Part shown: in pieces, positions 24,713-33,351 of the stretch
Position numbering within the stretch: the stretch's first letter is position 1
How the letters are laid out: each line of letters opens with the position of its first letter
DNA from: Armatimonadota bacterium
GTDB lineage: Bacteria; Sysuimicrobiota; Sysuimicrobiia; Sysuimicrobiales; Sysuimicrobiaceae
Reading direction: 5' to 3'
Assembly (NCBI GenBank): GCA_031460175.1
Contig: JAVKGW010000012.1
Coordinates: 1 to 46,951, forward strand
DNA length: 46,951 bases
The notes under the pieces: generated by a model
Told to the model about the DNA's origin: nothing
The model's database searches: none
The model's input: only the letters and a program-made list of their open reading frames with translations
Translations under genes and position numbers: made by a program

Positions 24713-25603
24713 TCACACGACCCCGCGGAGTCTCGGATCCAGGGCGTCCCGGATGCCGTCCCCCACCATGTTGAAGGCGAACACCACGATCATCAACGCC
24801 AGGCCCGGCGCGAGGGACAGGATGGGGAAGCTGGTGAGGAACCGATATCCCTCCAGCACCATGGATCCCCAGGCGGGGGTAGGCGGCTTGATGCCGACCC
24901 CCAGGAAGCTCAGGCTCCCCTCGATGAGCATGGCCCCGCCCAGGCTCAGGCTTGCCTGCACGATGAGGGGCGAGAGGCAGTTGGGGAGGATGTGGCGGAA
25001 CATGATGCGGCTCGTGCTGGCCCCTAGGGCCTGGGCCGCGATCACGTACTCGTTCTCCTTCACGGAGAGGGTCTGACCGAAGGTCAGCCGGGTGTACCCG
25101 GGGATGAAGGCCACCGCGAGCGCCACCATCACGTTCCGGACCCCTGCTCCCAGGAGGGAGGTGATGACCAGGGTGAACACCAGAGGGGGCATGGCCATGA
25201 GGGCGTCCATGCACCGCATGATGAACACCCCGACTCTTCCTCCCACGAACCCCGCGATGAGCCCCAGGATCACGCCCGTCGCCCCTCCCATGAGGACCGC
25301 CCCCACGGCCACGATCAGGGAGGTCCTGGCCCCGTAGATGAGGCGGCTCAGGACGTCCCGTCCCAGGGCGTCCGTGCCCAGCCAGTGCTCCGCGCTGGGC
25401 CTCTGGAGGACGTTCCGGAGGTCCTGCGCATACGGATCGTAGGGGGCCAGCAGGGGAGCGAAGAGGGCCGAAATGAGGAACATCCCGACCACCACGAGTC
25501 CGAACACCACCAGAGGGCGCGAGAAGAGGACCCGCCGGACCCTGGCACTGACCACCCCCCGCGCCGGCCGTGCGACCGCCGTCCACTCCGCCACCCTAGC
25601 CAT
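24713..25603 (-). CDS. ABC transporter permease, DppC/OppC-like
   Basis: A 296-residue permease of the peptide/nickel/opine class. It has an N-terminal cytoplasmic stretch, first helix near 30-50, YDPYAQDL and HWLGTDALGRDVLSRLIYGAR, then the EAA loop (AAQALGASTSRIMFRHILPN). It forms the channel with the DppB-like protein; genes overlap by 8 nt. No cognate DppD/DppF ATPase gene is present in the window. Confidence 0.92.
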   Translation of the reverse strand: MARVAEWTAVARPARGVVSARVRRVLFSRPLVVFGLVVVGMFLISALFAPLLAPYDPYAQDLRNVLQRPSAEHWLGTDALGRDVLSRLIYGARTSLIVAVGAVLMGGATGVILGLIAGFVGGRVGVFIMRCMDALMAMPPLVFTLVITSLLGAGVRNVMVALAVAFIPGYTRLTFGQTLSVKENEYVIAAQALGASTSRIMFRHILPNCLSPLIVQASLSLGGAMLIEGSLSFLGVGIKPPTPAWGSMVLEGYRFLTSFPILSLAPGLALMIVVFAFNMVGDGIRDALDPRLRGVV

Positions 25604-26567
25604 ATCGAATCCTCGGGTCCAGGAATCCGTACATCAAATCTACCATCAGCGTGATCATGGTCGTGGTGATCCCCGTGAGCAGGGCAAAGCCCTGGACCAC
25701 GGGATAGTCCTTGGCCACCACGCTGTCCACCGCCAGCCGCCCCAACCCCGGGATGTTGAACACCGTCTCGATCACCACGGTTCCACCGATGACGAAATTC
25801 AACAGCAATCCCGCGATGGTGACCACGGGGATGAGGGCGTTCTTCAGGGCGTGCTTGGAGATCACCTGCCGCTCAACCACGCCCTTGGCCCGTGCGGTAC
25901 GGATGTAGTCCTGCCGCAGGACCTCCAGCATGCTGGACCGGGCCTGCCGGGCCAGGGCGGCCATGGGGAGGGTGGCCAGCACGATCACGGGCATTACGCT
26001 CTGCCGAAAGCTCATCCAGAAGTCCTCGAACGGACTCGTGTACCCGAAAATGGGCAGCCACCGCAGGCGCAACCCGAAGATGTAGATGAACAGGATCGCC
26101 AGCCAGAAGCTGGGGGCGGTGATGCCGATGTTCGCGATGAAGGTGACCAGGGTATCCAGCCACGTCCCCCGGCGCAGGGCGCTGACGATCCCTAGGAACA
26201 CCCCCACCACTCCCCCCACCACCAGGGCGGTGACCCCGATGTGGAGGGAGATGGGGAGCCTCTTGGCGATCTCCGACCGCACGTCCACCCGCTGGATGAT
26301 GGAGATTCCCAGATCTCCCCGGGTCACCAGGCCCCACAACCACCGCACGTACTGGACGGGGAGGGGCTGGTCCAGGCCGAATTCCTTCCGGAGGAGAGCG
26401 AGGCGTTCCTCCGAGGCCGCCTCGAACTCCTCCGCGGTGATCAACATGAGCACGGGATCCCCCGGAAGGAGCCGCATGAGCAGGAACACCACCACGCTCA
26501 GCAGCCAAACGACCAACAGGGACTGCAGGAACCTCCGCAGAATGTAAGTGCTCACCTGGTTCACCAC
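25596..26567 (-). CDS. ABC transporter permease, DppB/OppB-like
   Basis: A 323-residue permease of the peptide/nickel class: YILRRFLQSLLVVWLLSVV at the N-terminus, LPGDPV, GLDQPLPVQYVRWL, and the EAA loop (TARAKGVVERQVISKHALKNALIP). Several GTG codons (26567, 26564, 26552) could start translation around a GGAG site; I used the longest. The three family-5 binding proteins encoded upstream in the same unit are the likely ligand-capture partners. Confidence 0.92.
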   Translation of the reverse strand: MVNQVSTYILRRFLQSLLVVWLLSVVVFLLMRLLPGDPVLMLITAEEFEAASEERLALLRKEFGLDQPLPVQYVRWLWGLVTRGDLGISIIQRVDVRSEIAKRLPISLHIGVTALVVGGVVGVFLGIVSALRRGTWLDTLVTFIANIGITAPSFWLAILFIYIFGLRLRWLPIFGYTSPFEDFWMSFRQSVMPVIVLATLPMAALARQARSSMLEVLRQDYIRTARAKGVVERQVISKHALKNALIPVVTIAGLLLNFVIGGTVVIETVFNIPGLGRLAVDSVVAKDYPVVQGFALLTGITTTMITLMVDLMYGFLDPRIRYG

Positions 26568-26588
26568 CTCCGTCTCGATCCCGCGAGC

Positions 26589-27671
26589 TTACGGGAAGGT
26601 GAGGACGGTGCGGATCACCTCCCCCTTGCGCATCCACTCGAAGCTCTCGTTCACGTGCTCCAGCCCCGCCTTCCGGCTCACCATCTCGTCCAGCTTCAAC
26701 CGCCCCTGCCGGTACAGGTCCAGGTACCGCGGGATGTCCACGGGGAACCGGTTGGACCCCATGACGGATCCCTGCAGGCGCCGTTCCCGCAGGATCTGCC
26801 GCGGCTCCAGCTCCAGGGTGTCCGTGACGGAGGGCACCCCGATGATGGTGGCGGTTCCCAGGGGGGCCAGGCAGTCCACGCACTGCCGGTACACCTTGGG
26901 AGACCCGACGACGGCAAAGGAGTAGTCCACCCCTTCACCGGTCAACCGCAGGATGGCCTCCACCGGGTCCACCTCCGAGGCGTTCACCACGTCCGTGGCT
27001 CCAAACCGTTTCGCGATCTCGAGCTTCTGCGGCAGGATGTCCACCGCGATGATCCGGCGTGCCCCCGCGAGATAGGCTCCCTGCACCACGGAGATCCCCA
27101 CTCCCCCCAATCCGAACACCGCTACGGTGCTCCCCGGCTGCACCTTGGCGGTGTTGAACACCGCGCCCACTCCCGTAAGGACTCCGCAGCTCAACAACGC
27201 GGCGGCCTCGAGCGGCACATCCTCCGGAATCTTCACCACCGCGTTCTCGTGGATCAGCATCTTCTCCGCAAAGGCCCCCACGTTCGCGAACTGGTTCACG
27301 GGCTGCCCGTTCCGCCGTAGGCGCGGGGGTTCGGAGGGATCCCGTCGCGTGTACGGGCTGCGGCAGAGGTTCAGGTGGCCCGTGAGGCACTTGTCGCACT
27401 GCCCGCAGAAGGCGGTCACGCACACCACCACGTGGTCCCCCGGCCTGACCCGGGTCACGAGGCCCCCCACCTTCTCCACCACGCCCGCCGCCTCGTGTCC
27501 GAGCACCATGGGAAGGGGGGCGGGCAGATCGCCGTCCGCGATGTGCAGGTCGCTGTGGCACACCCCCGCGGCCACGGTGCGCACCACCACCTCCCGGGGA
27601 CCGGGCTCGTCGATCTCCACCTCCTGGATCACCAGGGGCTTTTTGGCCTCCTGGAGTACCGCCGCCTTCAT
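26589..27671 (-). CDS. zinc-dependent alcohol dehydrogenase, class III/NDMA-dependent-like
   Basis: A 360-residue MDR with the catalytic zinc motif GVCHSDLH, GHEAAG, structural cysteines CGQCDKCLTGHLNLC and NAD motif GLGGVGISVVQG. The ARRIIAVDI segment and overall layout resemble S-(hydroxymethyl)glutathione/mycothiol or NDMA-dependent alcohol dehydrogenases. The substrate is unknown. ATG at 27671 with GGAGG 7 nt upstream. It sits between a binding protein gene and dppB. Confidence 0.9.
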   Translation of the reverse strand: MKAAVLQEAKKPLVIQEVEIDEPGPREVVVRTVAAGVCHSDLHIADGDLPAPLPMVLGHEAAGVVEKVGGLVTRVRPGDHVVVCVTAFCGQCDKCLTGHLNLCRSPYTRRDPSEPPRLRRNGQPVNQFANVGAFAEKMLIHENAVVKIPEDVPLEAAALLSCGVLTGVGAVFNTAKVQPGSTVAVFGLGGVGISVVQGAYLAGARRIIAVDILPQKLEIAKRFGATDVVNASEVDPVEAILRLTGEGVDYSFAVVGSPKVYRQCVDCLAPLGTATIIGVPSVTDTLELEPRQILRERRLQGSVMGSNRFPVDIPRYLDLYRQGRLKLDEMVSRKAGLEHVNESFEWMRKGEVIRTVLTFP

Positions 27672-27699
27672 CGGTTCGCCTCCTGGGGATTTTGTCCGT

Positions 27700-29259
27700 T
27701 CATCGTCTCGCCCACCACGCCTCTGCGGGTTTCCACCAAGGCCACGTCTGACCCTGGAGGTGACCGGTATCCCGCACCTCCCTCCGGGCCACCACCGCGG
27801 CTCCGGGAGAGGTGTACACGGGGATCACGGTGTGGTCCTGCAGCAGCATCCGGTGGAGCTGCTGGAGCTTGTGACGTTGCGGGGTCAGGGTGCCCGTGGA
27901 CTCCTCCAGCACCTTCTCTAGACCCTCCGGGCGTTTCAGGCTCGCCCAGACCTCCCGGGCCGTAGGGCCGAGGTAGAACTGGATGTACGTGTTAAAATTC
28001 GGGAAGTACCCGTAGATGTGCGCCAGAAGTCCCCGCCATCCCTTCTGCTGATACTCATAGTAGCGGCCCACGGGGGGGATCTCCAAATCCGCCCGGATCC
28101 CCACCGCCTGCAGAGCCCCCTGGAGGGCAACCCCCACGTCCCTTTGCAGGTAGAAGGCAGGGATCAAGCGCGTACCGAAGCCGTTCGGGTACCCGGCCTG
28201 GGCGAGGAGCTCTCTTGCCCGCTCAGGGTTATACGTCGGGCCCCGGTAGTCCGGTAAGACCGCGGGGCTTTCCGGCGGCGCGATCTGAGACCAGGGTTCT
28301 CCCAGCCCTGCCCCCAGAACCCGGGCCAAGGAGACCCGGTCCAAGGCATAGCCCAGGGCTTCCCGCACCCGGCGATCCGCAAAGGGGGAGTCCGGAAGAG
28401 CGCTATCGGGAATCAGCATCAGGATGCCCCGCGAGGGAGGACCGGTGATCACCTGGAACCGGCCCGTGGCCCGAAGCTGATTGATGATCTGAGGGTCCGC
28501 GAACCGGGCCATGTCCACCTCGCCCGCGAGGAGGGCCGCCTGAATGGTGAGGGGCTCCGCCTGAGGGAAGAAGCGCAGCTCGATGCGATCCAGGTAGGGC
28601 TTGGGCCGATCCCAGTACCGGTCGAACCGCACGTAGTGTGCGTACGCGCTTGGGTCATAGCGGGTGATCCGGAAGGGTCCGGTGCCCACCGGCTGCCACT
28701 GGGCCCGCTCCTGCCCGAGCCTCTGTATGGTGCTGGGAGACGCGATCAGGGCGGCGCTCCCCCCGAGGGAGAGGAACACGCCGTTGTCCCACTTCTCCAG
28801 GTTCACCCGCACCACGTACCGGTCCAGGACGTCCACGGAACGGATGTACTTCGGGAGTCGTCCCACCCGGAGGAAGTTCTCCAAGCTGAATTTCACTGCC
28901 TCCGCACTGAGCTCTGTCCCATCGTGGAACAGGACGCCCCGGCGCAACCGGAAGGTCAGCGCTTTCCGGTCCGGGGCGATCTCCCACCGCTCCGCCAGTT
29001 TGGGGAATACTCGGCCGTACGCGTCCACCCAGACCAACGTCTCGTACACCGGAACCGCAGGAAGGATCCCGAACACCGGCATGACCCAGGGCACGCCAAA
29101 TGGCCCTCCGGGCGAAGCCCCCTCCGCGATCCGCAGCACGCCACCCCGCGGTTTCTGCTCCGCGGGTCCTGCAAGGCCGAACTCGCCTCCTCCCAGCGTG
29201 ACTACAAGAGCCGCCACCAGAGCGAGGGAGATCCCCAGGGTCCGTCCACGGGCATCCAC
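27700..29259 (-). CDS. ABC transporter substrate-binding protein, family 5 (copy 3)
   Basis: A 519-residue DppA/OppA-type binding protein. Signal peptide within the first 32 residues, no lipobox. PKLAERWEIAPDRKALTFRLRRGVLFHDG, GTGPFRITRY and YNPERARELLAQAGYPNGF are family signatures. GTG at 29259 has GGGAGG 8 nt upstream; the GTG at 29268 is too close to it. It is paralogous to the two binding proteins at 33352 and 34907 but more diverged. It is closest to the dppBC genes and may be their main partner. Confidence 0.9.
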   Translation of the reverse strand: MDARGRTLGISLALVAALVVTLGGGEFGLAGPAEQKPRGGVLRIAEGASPGGPFGVPWVMPVFGILPAVPVYETLVWVDAYGRVFPKLAERWEIAPDRKALTFRLRRGVLFHDGTELSAEAVKFSLENFLRVGRLPKYIRSVDVLDRYVVRVNLEKWDNGVFLSLGGSAALIASPSTIQRLGQERAQWQPVGTGPFRITRYDPSAYAHYVRFDRYWDRPKPYLDRIELRFFPQAEPLTIQAALLAGEVDMARFADPQIINQLRATGRFQVITGPPSRGILMLIPDSALPDSPFADRRVREALGYALDRVSLARVLGAGLGEPWSQIAPPESPAVLPDYRGPTYNPERARELLAQAGYPNGFGTRLIPAFYLQRDVGVALQGALQAVGIRADLEIPPVGRYYEYQQKGWRGLLAHIYGYFPNFNTYIQFYLGPTAREVWASLKRPEGLEKVLEESTGTLTPQRHKLQQLHRMLLQDHTVIPVYTSPGAAVVARREVRDTGHLQGQTWPWWKPAEAWWARR

Positions 29260-29301
29260 GTTCCCCACCTCCCATCTCCGGATCGCCGCTCCCCCCTCGG
29301 T

Positions 29302-31635
29302 TCACCTTCCCTCCGGAGAGCCCACGGAGGCCGGAACCCGGCCCTCCAGAGGAGCCTGCCGGAGGATCCGCCACACCTTCTCCGCCCTCAGGGGCATGTC
29401 CAGATGTCGCACCCCGAGCGGAGCGAGGGCGTCCACCACCGCGTTCACGAAGGCCGGTGTCCCCCCGATGGTCCCCGACTCCCCGACGCCCTTCGCCCCC
29501 AGGGGATTCGTGGGCGAAGGGGTAACGGTGTGGTACAGCTCAAGCGGAGGGACGTGCGTGGCCCGGGGGATGGAGTAGTCCGCCAGGCTTGAGACGAGGG
29601 GTTGCCCGTCCTGGCCGTACGCCACCTCTTCCAGGAGGGCCTGGCCGAGGGCCTGCACGATCCCTCCCTGGATCTGACCGGCCACCAGCAGGGGGTTGAC
29701 CATCACGCCCACGTCGTCCACCGCTACGTACCGGAGGACGGACACCTCCCCCGTCTCCCGATCCACCTCCACCAGGCAGAGGTGGGCTCCGAAGGGGAAG
29801 GTGTTGGAGGGGATGGCGAAGGTGGCAGACTCCTCCAGTCCGGGTTCCATCCCTTTCGGGAGGCGCATGGGCTGATACGCGGCGGCCGCGACCTCCGCCA
29901 CCGATAAGGATCGATCCGGCACGCCCCGCACGGATACCCGCCCTTCCCGCAGCTCCAGATCCGCCACGGGGGCCTCCAGGAGATGCGCGGCGATTCGGAG
30001 GAGCTTGCGCCGCACCTTCTCCGCGGCCCGCAGGATGGCGGAGCCTCCCACCACCAGGGTGCGGCTCCCCCCCGTCCCCCCGCCCATGGGGATGGCCAAG
30101 GTGTCCCCGTGGACCACCCGCACCTTGTAAGGATCGATCCCCAGCTTCTCGGCCGCGATCTGGGCGAACCCCGTCGCGTCCCCCTGACCATGGGGAGAAG
30201 TCCCCGTGAACACCACCGCGGTCCCGTCCGCGTTCATCCGGACCTTCGCCCACTCCCACCCGAAGGCGCAGATCTCCACGTACGTGGAGAGGCCGATCCC
30301 CACCAGCCGCCCTTCCTTTCGGGCCTGCTCCTGTTCCTTCCGCAGCTTCGGATAGTCCGCCTTCTCGAGGAGGACCCGGAGGGCCCGGTGGTAGTCACCG
30401 CTGTCGTACCGCAATCCCGTGGGCGTGCGGTACGGGAACGCCCCCCTGGGGAGGAGGTTGCGGCGCCGCACCTCCGCGGGATCCAGCCCGAATTCCCGGG
30501 CCACGAGATCCATCCCCCGCTCCAGATAGTAGGTGGCCTCCGGACGGCCTGCGCCCCGGTACGCACCGGAAGGGGTTTTGTTCGTGTACACCCCCACCAC
30601 CTCGATGTCCACCGCGGGGATGCGGTAGGGACCCGTGAGCATCCGGGCCGTCATGCCCGCGATGACCAGGGTGGTGGTGACCGCGTAGGCTCCGAGATCT
30701 CCCACAATGCGGGCCCGTAGCCCGATCACCCGGGCCCGCCCGTCGCACGCCAGCTCCAGGTCGCACAGTTGGCTCCGACCGTGGGCGCTCGCCACCATGC
30801 TCTCGCTGCGGCGCTCCACCCACTTCACCGGACGCCCCCGCCGCTGCGCGAGGTACGCGACCAGGACGTCTTCCGGGAAGGCGTTGAGCTTGAGGCCGAA
30901 GCCGCCGCCCACGTCGGGGGTGATGACCCGGACCTGGTTCGCATCGAGCTTCAAGGCCCGCGCCAGGGTGTCCCGCAGGCTGTGAGGGAGCTGCGTGGAG
31001 GCCCACACGGTGAGCTGCTCCCGAACCCCGTCCCACTCCGCGAGTACCCCCCGGGGTTCCATGGGGGCTGCCGCGAGCCGCTGGTTCCACATCCGCTGGC
31101 GGATCACGCGCGCGGCACTCCGGAACGCCTCCTCCACCTCTCCCTGTCGGATGTTCAGCCGAAGGCCCACGTTGTTCCCCAGGTGCTCGTGGACCAGCCG
31201 GCGTCCCTCGAGGGCCTCCAGGGGATCCGCCACCGCCTCGAGGGGCTCGTAGGTGACCCGCACCATCGCGGCCCCGTCCTCCGCGGCCGCCGGGCTCTCC
31301 GCGAGCACCGCGGCCACGGGCTGTCCCACGTACCGCACCACCTCCCGGGCCAGCACGGGATGCGGTACGGGTTGGGTCCCGGGAGGCCCCATCACCGGGA
31401 CATCCTGGATCTCGAGATCCTGGGCCAGGAGGACCTGTACGACCCCGGGCTGGCGGAGGGCCTCGGAAGGGTCCACCTCCACGATCCGCGCGTGCGCGTG
31501 GGGGCTGCGGACCAGGGCCACGTGGAGGACCCCGCTGGGGTTGAGGTCGTCGAGGTAGGCTCCCTTTCCCTGCAGAAGCTTGGGATCCTCAATGCGGCGT
31601 ACCTGGCGCCCCAGCCACGTCCATTCTCCCGTCAT
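29302..31635 (-). CDS. xanthine dehydrogenase/CoxL-family molybdopterin-binding subunit (large subunit only)
   Basis: A 777-residue molybdenum hydroxylase catalytic subunit. RRIEDPKLLQGKGAYLDD begins the chain, DVGGGFGLK is a molybdopterin contact, and GVGESG near the end carries the catalytic glutamate. The active-site loop reads AYRGAGRPE, so it is not the Cys-containing loop of true aerobic CO dehydrogenase. Such enzymes hydroxylate aromatic heterocycles or aldehydes, normally with FAD (CoxM) and 2Fe-2S (CoxS) subunits; neither gene is adjacent. ATG at 31635 overlaps the stop of the preceding gene (ATGA), tying it to the UGSC partner protein. Confidence 0.92.
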   Translation of the reverse strand: MTGEWTWLGRQVRRIEDPKLLQGKGAYLDDLNPSGVLHVALVRSPHAHARIVEVDPSEALRQPGVVQVLLAQDLEIQDVPVMGPPGTQPVPHPVLAREVVRYVGQPVAAVLAESPAAAEDGAAMVRVTYEPLEAVADPLEALEGRRLVHEHLGNNVGLRLNIRQGEVEEAFRSAARVIRQRMWNQRLAAAPMEPRGVLAEWDGVREQLTVWASTQLPHSLRDTLARALKLDANQVRVITPDVGGGFGLKLNAFPEDVLVAYLAQRRGRPVKWVERRSESMVASAHGRSQLCDLELACDGRARVIGLRARIVGDLGAYAVTTTLVIAGMTARMLTGPYRIPAVDIEVVGVYTNKTPSGAYRGAGRPEATYYLERGMDLVAREFGLDPAEVRRRNLLPRGAFPYRTPTGLRYDSGDYHRALRVLLEKADYPKLRKEQEQARKEGRLVGIGLSTYVEICAFGWEWAKVRMNADGTAVVFTGTSPHGQGDATGFAQIAAEKLGIDPYKVRVVHGDTLAIPMGGGTGGSRTLVVGGSAILRAAEKVRRKLLRIAAHLLEAPVADLELREGRVSVRGVPDRSLSVAEVAAAAYQPMRLPKGMEPGLEESATFAIPSNTFPFGAHLCLVEVDRETGEVSVLRYVAVDDVGVMVNPLLVAGQIQGGIVQALGQALLEEVAYGQDGQPLVSSLADYSIPRATHVPPLELYHTVTPSPTNPLGAKGVGESGTIGGTPAFVNAVVDALAPLGVRHLDMPLRAEKVWRILRQAPLEGRVPASVGSPEGR

Positions 31636-32738
31636 GCTCCCGTCTCCCTCATGGTCTCCCTGGCAGTATTCGTCCCCGGGACGGCAATCCCTGCTTCCCG
31701 CACCCGGCGGCTCTGCCAGGTGCTGAGCCGCCGGGGCATGACCCCGATCAGCACGGAAAAGGCACCGGCGGCACCGCCCGCGCTGAGGACGTGCACATCC
31801 GAGGGATCCCGGATCAGGTGTACCCAGCGATCGTCCGGATCTCCTTCCTCCACCCACCGCCGGGGCTCCCCCAACACGTACCCGCCCTTGCGGTTGTCCC
31901 CGATGGTCCGGAAATCCCCGGCCCGGCGCCGGGCGTGCTCCCGCAGGAATCTCCGGATCTCCGCCTTCGTCCAGCCCTCCCGGGCGAGGAGGGCCCGGTG
32001 CTCGGGCCCGATGAGAAGCAGGTACTCCGTGTAGCCCACGGGGCCGAAGGCGGGGACGGGGGACATGGCGTCCGCGATGGCCCGCAGGAGCCGTTCTCCG
32101 TTCCCGTCCGGGTCGAAGTATCCCACGGTGCTGGGACCCCGGCAGGCCATCACGGTGACCACGCTGTCCTGGGCCGCGTACCCCTGATCCACGTGGAAGG
32201 GGGCCCAGGGGCTGCCTTCTTCGTCCTCCCCGATGCAGTACGTGTACTGCCCGGGGTGCCCGAAGGTGGACCGGTCCGTCTCCAGGGAACCGCCCAAGTT
32301 GATGAGCAGGAGTCGCAGCACCCGTCCGATGGTGGCATTGGCCCGATTCCCGGGACCGAACAGCCGCTCCCGGCAGTTGATCCCGATCCACTTCCGGACT
32401 GGGCCGTTCACGATGACGAGCAGGCCGGGGCCCGCGGTGGTGCAGGCCACCGCCTGCAGGTTGAACGCGGGGTCCAGGATCGCCTCCACCGCCGCCAGCA
32501 CCACGGGCATGTACTCCGGCCGGCATCCCGCCATGACCGCGTTTGCGGCCACGAGCTCCACGGTAGCGGGCGTGTTCCGGGGCGGCACGATTCCGAGGAC
32601 CTCGTCCGCCCGTCGCCCTGAGGCCTCCACCATCCGGTCCACGAGCGACCGCAGGGGCGGAAGGACGGGCAGCCCGTCCGTGCATCCCTGATCCATCAAG
32701 TACTCCACCAGTTCCACGAACTCCGGCGCCCCCCGCAT
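31632..32738 (-). CDS. UGSC-associated conserved protein of unknown function (copy 1)
   Basis: A 368-residue soluble protein without signal peptide or membrane segment. I do not recognise the fold. It is homologous to the 347-residue protein at 38952: shared blocks include TDGLPVLPP, AANAVMAGCRPEYMPVVLAA, VIVNGPVR, GNRANATIGRVLRL, YTYCIGEDEEGSPW and IGPEHRALLAREGW. The Cys in MAGCRPEY is conserved in both copies, as is a Cys in the YxxC of YTYCI/YSFCI. It starts 9 nt after the first selenoprotein gene and overlaps the CoxL-type gene by 4 nt. Because both copies sit directly downstream of a UGSC selenoprotein, the two products probably act together. Confidence 0.85.
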   Translation of the reverse strand: MRGAPEFVELVEYLMDQGCTDGLPVLPPLRSLVDRMVEASGRRADEVLGIVPPRNTPATVELVAANAVMAGCRPEYMPVVLAAVEAILDPAFNLQAVACTTAGPGLLVIVNGPVRKWIGINCRERLFGPGNRANATIGRVLRLLLINLGGSLETDRSTFGHPGQYTYCIGEDEEGSPWAPFHVDQGYAAQDSVVTVMACRGPSTVGYFDPDGNGERLLRAIADAMSPVPAFGPVGYTEYLLLIGPEHRALLAREGWTKAEIRRFLREHARRRAGDFRTIGDNRKGGYVLGEPRRWVEEGDPDDRWVHLIRDPSDVHVLSAGGAAGAFSVLIGVMPRRLSTWQSRRVREAGIAVPGTNTARETMRETGA

Positions 32739-32747
32739 CTCCCCTCC

Positions 32748-33338
32748 TTACCCGCCAGGCACCGCCCGGATCTGATCCATGGCCCGAAGCAGGCGCGCCA
32801 CCACGGGCTCTACGAGCCGTGTGGCCCGCTCCCTGACCTCCTGCGGGGTCAGATTCGCGAGAGGATGGGGCATCACCACGAACCACGGCTCCTGCGCCTT
32901 CCGGGTGGCCTGGATGGCCCGCACCGTGGGCACGAAGGGCTCCGTGATCACGGCCACCGCCGGGATTCCCCGCTCAACCAAGGTGATGGCGTCGTGCACA
33001 CTGCACGCGCTGCAGGACCCTCAGTCCCCAACACCCGTGAGGACCAAGTCCACCCCCTCCGTCACCCGCCGCAGCTCCTCCTCCGTGGCGGGAACGGAGG
33101 GGAATCCCTTCACCACGAAGGGTCCCACGGAGATTCCGTACCGGTCCGCGAGCTGTCCAGCGAGCTCCTTCAGCAGGCGTTCCGAGCCTGGCTTGGAGTT
33201 GTCCAGCATTCCACACCGGAGCCCCCGCAGCCGCTCCGGTTCCAGCCGCGTCTGGGGAAGGGGAGCGGCCGTCTGATCTCCCTTCCCCCACAGCCTCCCT
33301 CCCGTGGGGTCCACGATCTCCCATCGCCCGTTCTGCAT
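32748..33338 (-). CDS. UGSC-family selenoprotein (copy 1), in-frame TGA = Sec106
   Basis: A 196-residue selenoprotein if the TGA at 33023-33021 is read as selenocysteine; TAA at 32748 is the stop. N-terminal half: GLRCGMLDNSKPGSERLL, a Rossmann-like start. Around the TGA: VLTGVGD-Sec-GSCSACSVHD, giving a Sec-x-x-C redox motif and a further Cys (UxxCxxC). The C-terminal half continues without a gap (VERGIPAVAVITEPF, VVMPHPLANLTPQEVRERA). ATG 33338 has GGGAGG 8 nt upstream; GTG 33347 is too close. The same layout recurs in the second copy at 40027. A SECIS-like hairpin follows the TGA. The UGSC name is a family of Sec/Cys proteins whose reaction I do not know. Genes calling here would wrongly give two short ORFs. 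Confidence 0.88.
32989..33010 (-). promoter_or_regulatory. bacterial SECIS-like hairpin (copy 1)
   Basis: In the mRNA, 13 nt from the first base of the UGA, GCG-CGTGCA-GTG-TGCACG-A-CGC folds into a 9-bp stem with one bulged A and a 3-nt GUG loop. The loop begins 19 nt after the UGA and has G first, within the known bacterial SECIS rules (loop 16-37 nt downstream, G in the first two loop positions). SelB would bind it. Stem pairs covary with copy 2. Confidence 0.8.
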
Positions 33339-33351
33339 GCCGATCACCTCC

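Noticed and set aside
29302-31635. Aerobic carbon monoxide dehydrogenase (CoxL form I)
   Set aside because: The active-site loop AYRGAGRPE lacks the Cys of true CO dehydrogenases, and no CoxM/CoxS genes are adjacent.
32748-33338. Two short ORFs or a pseudogene split by a stop codon
   Set aside because: The same TGA, at the same residue and with a covarying hairpin, occurs in a second intact copy, so selenocysteine is far more likely than decay.
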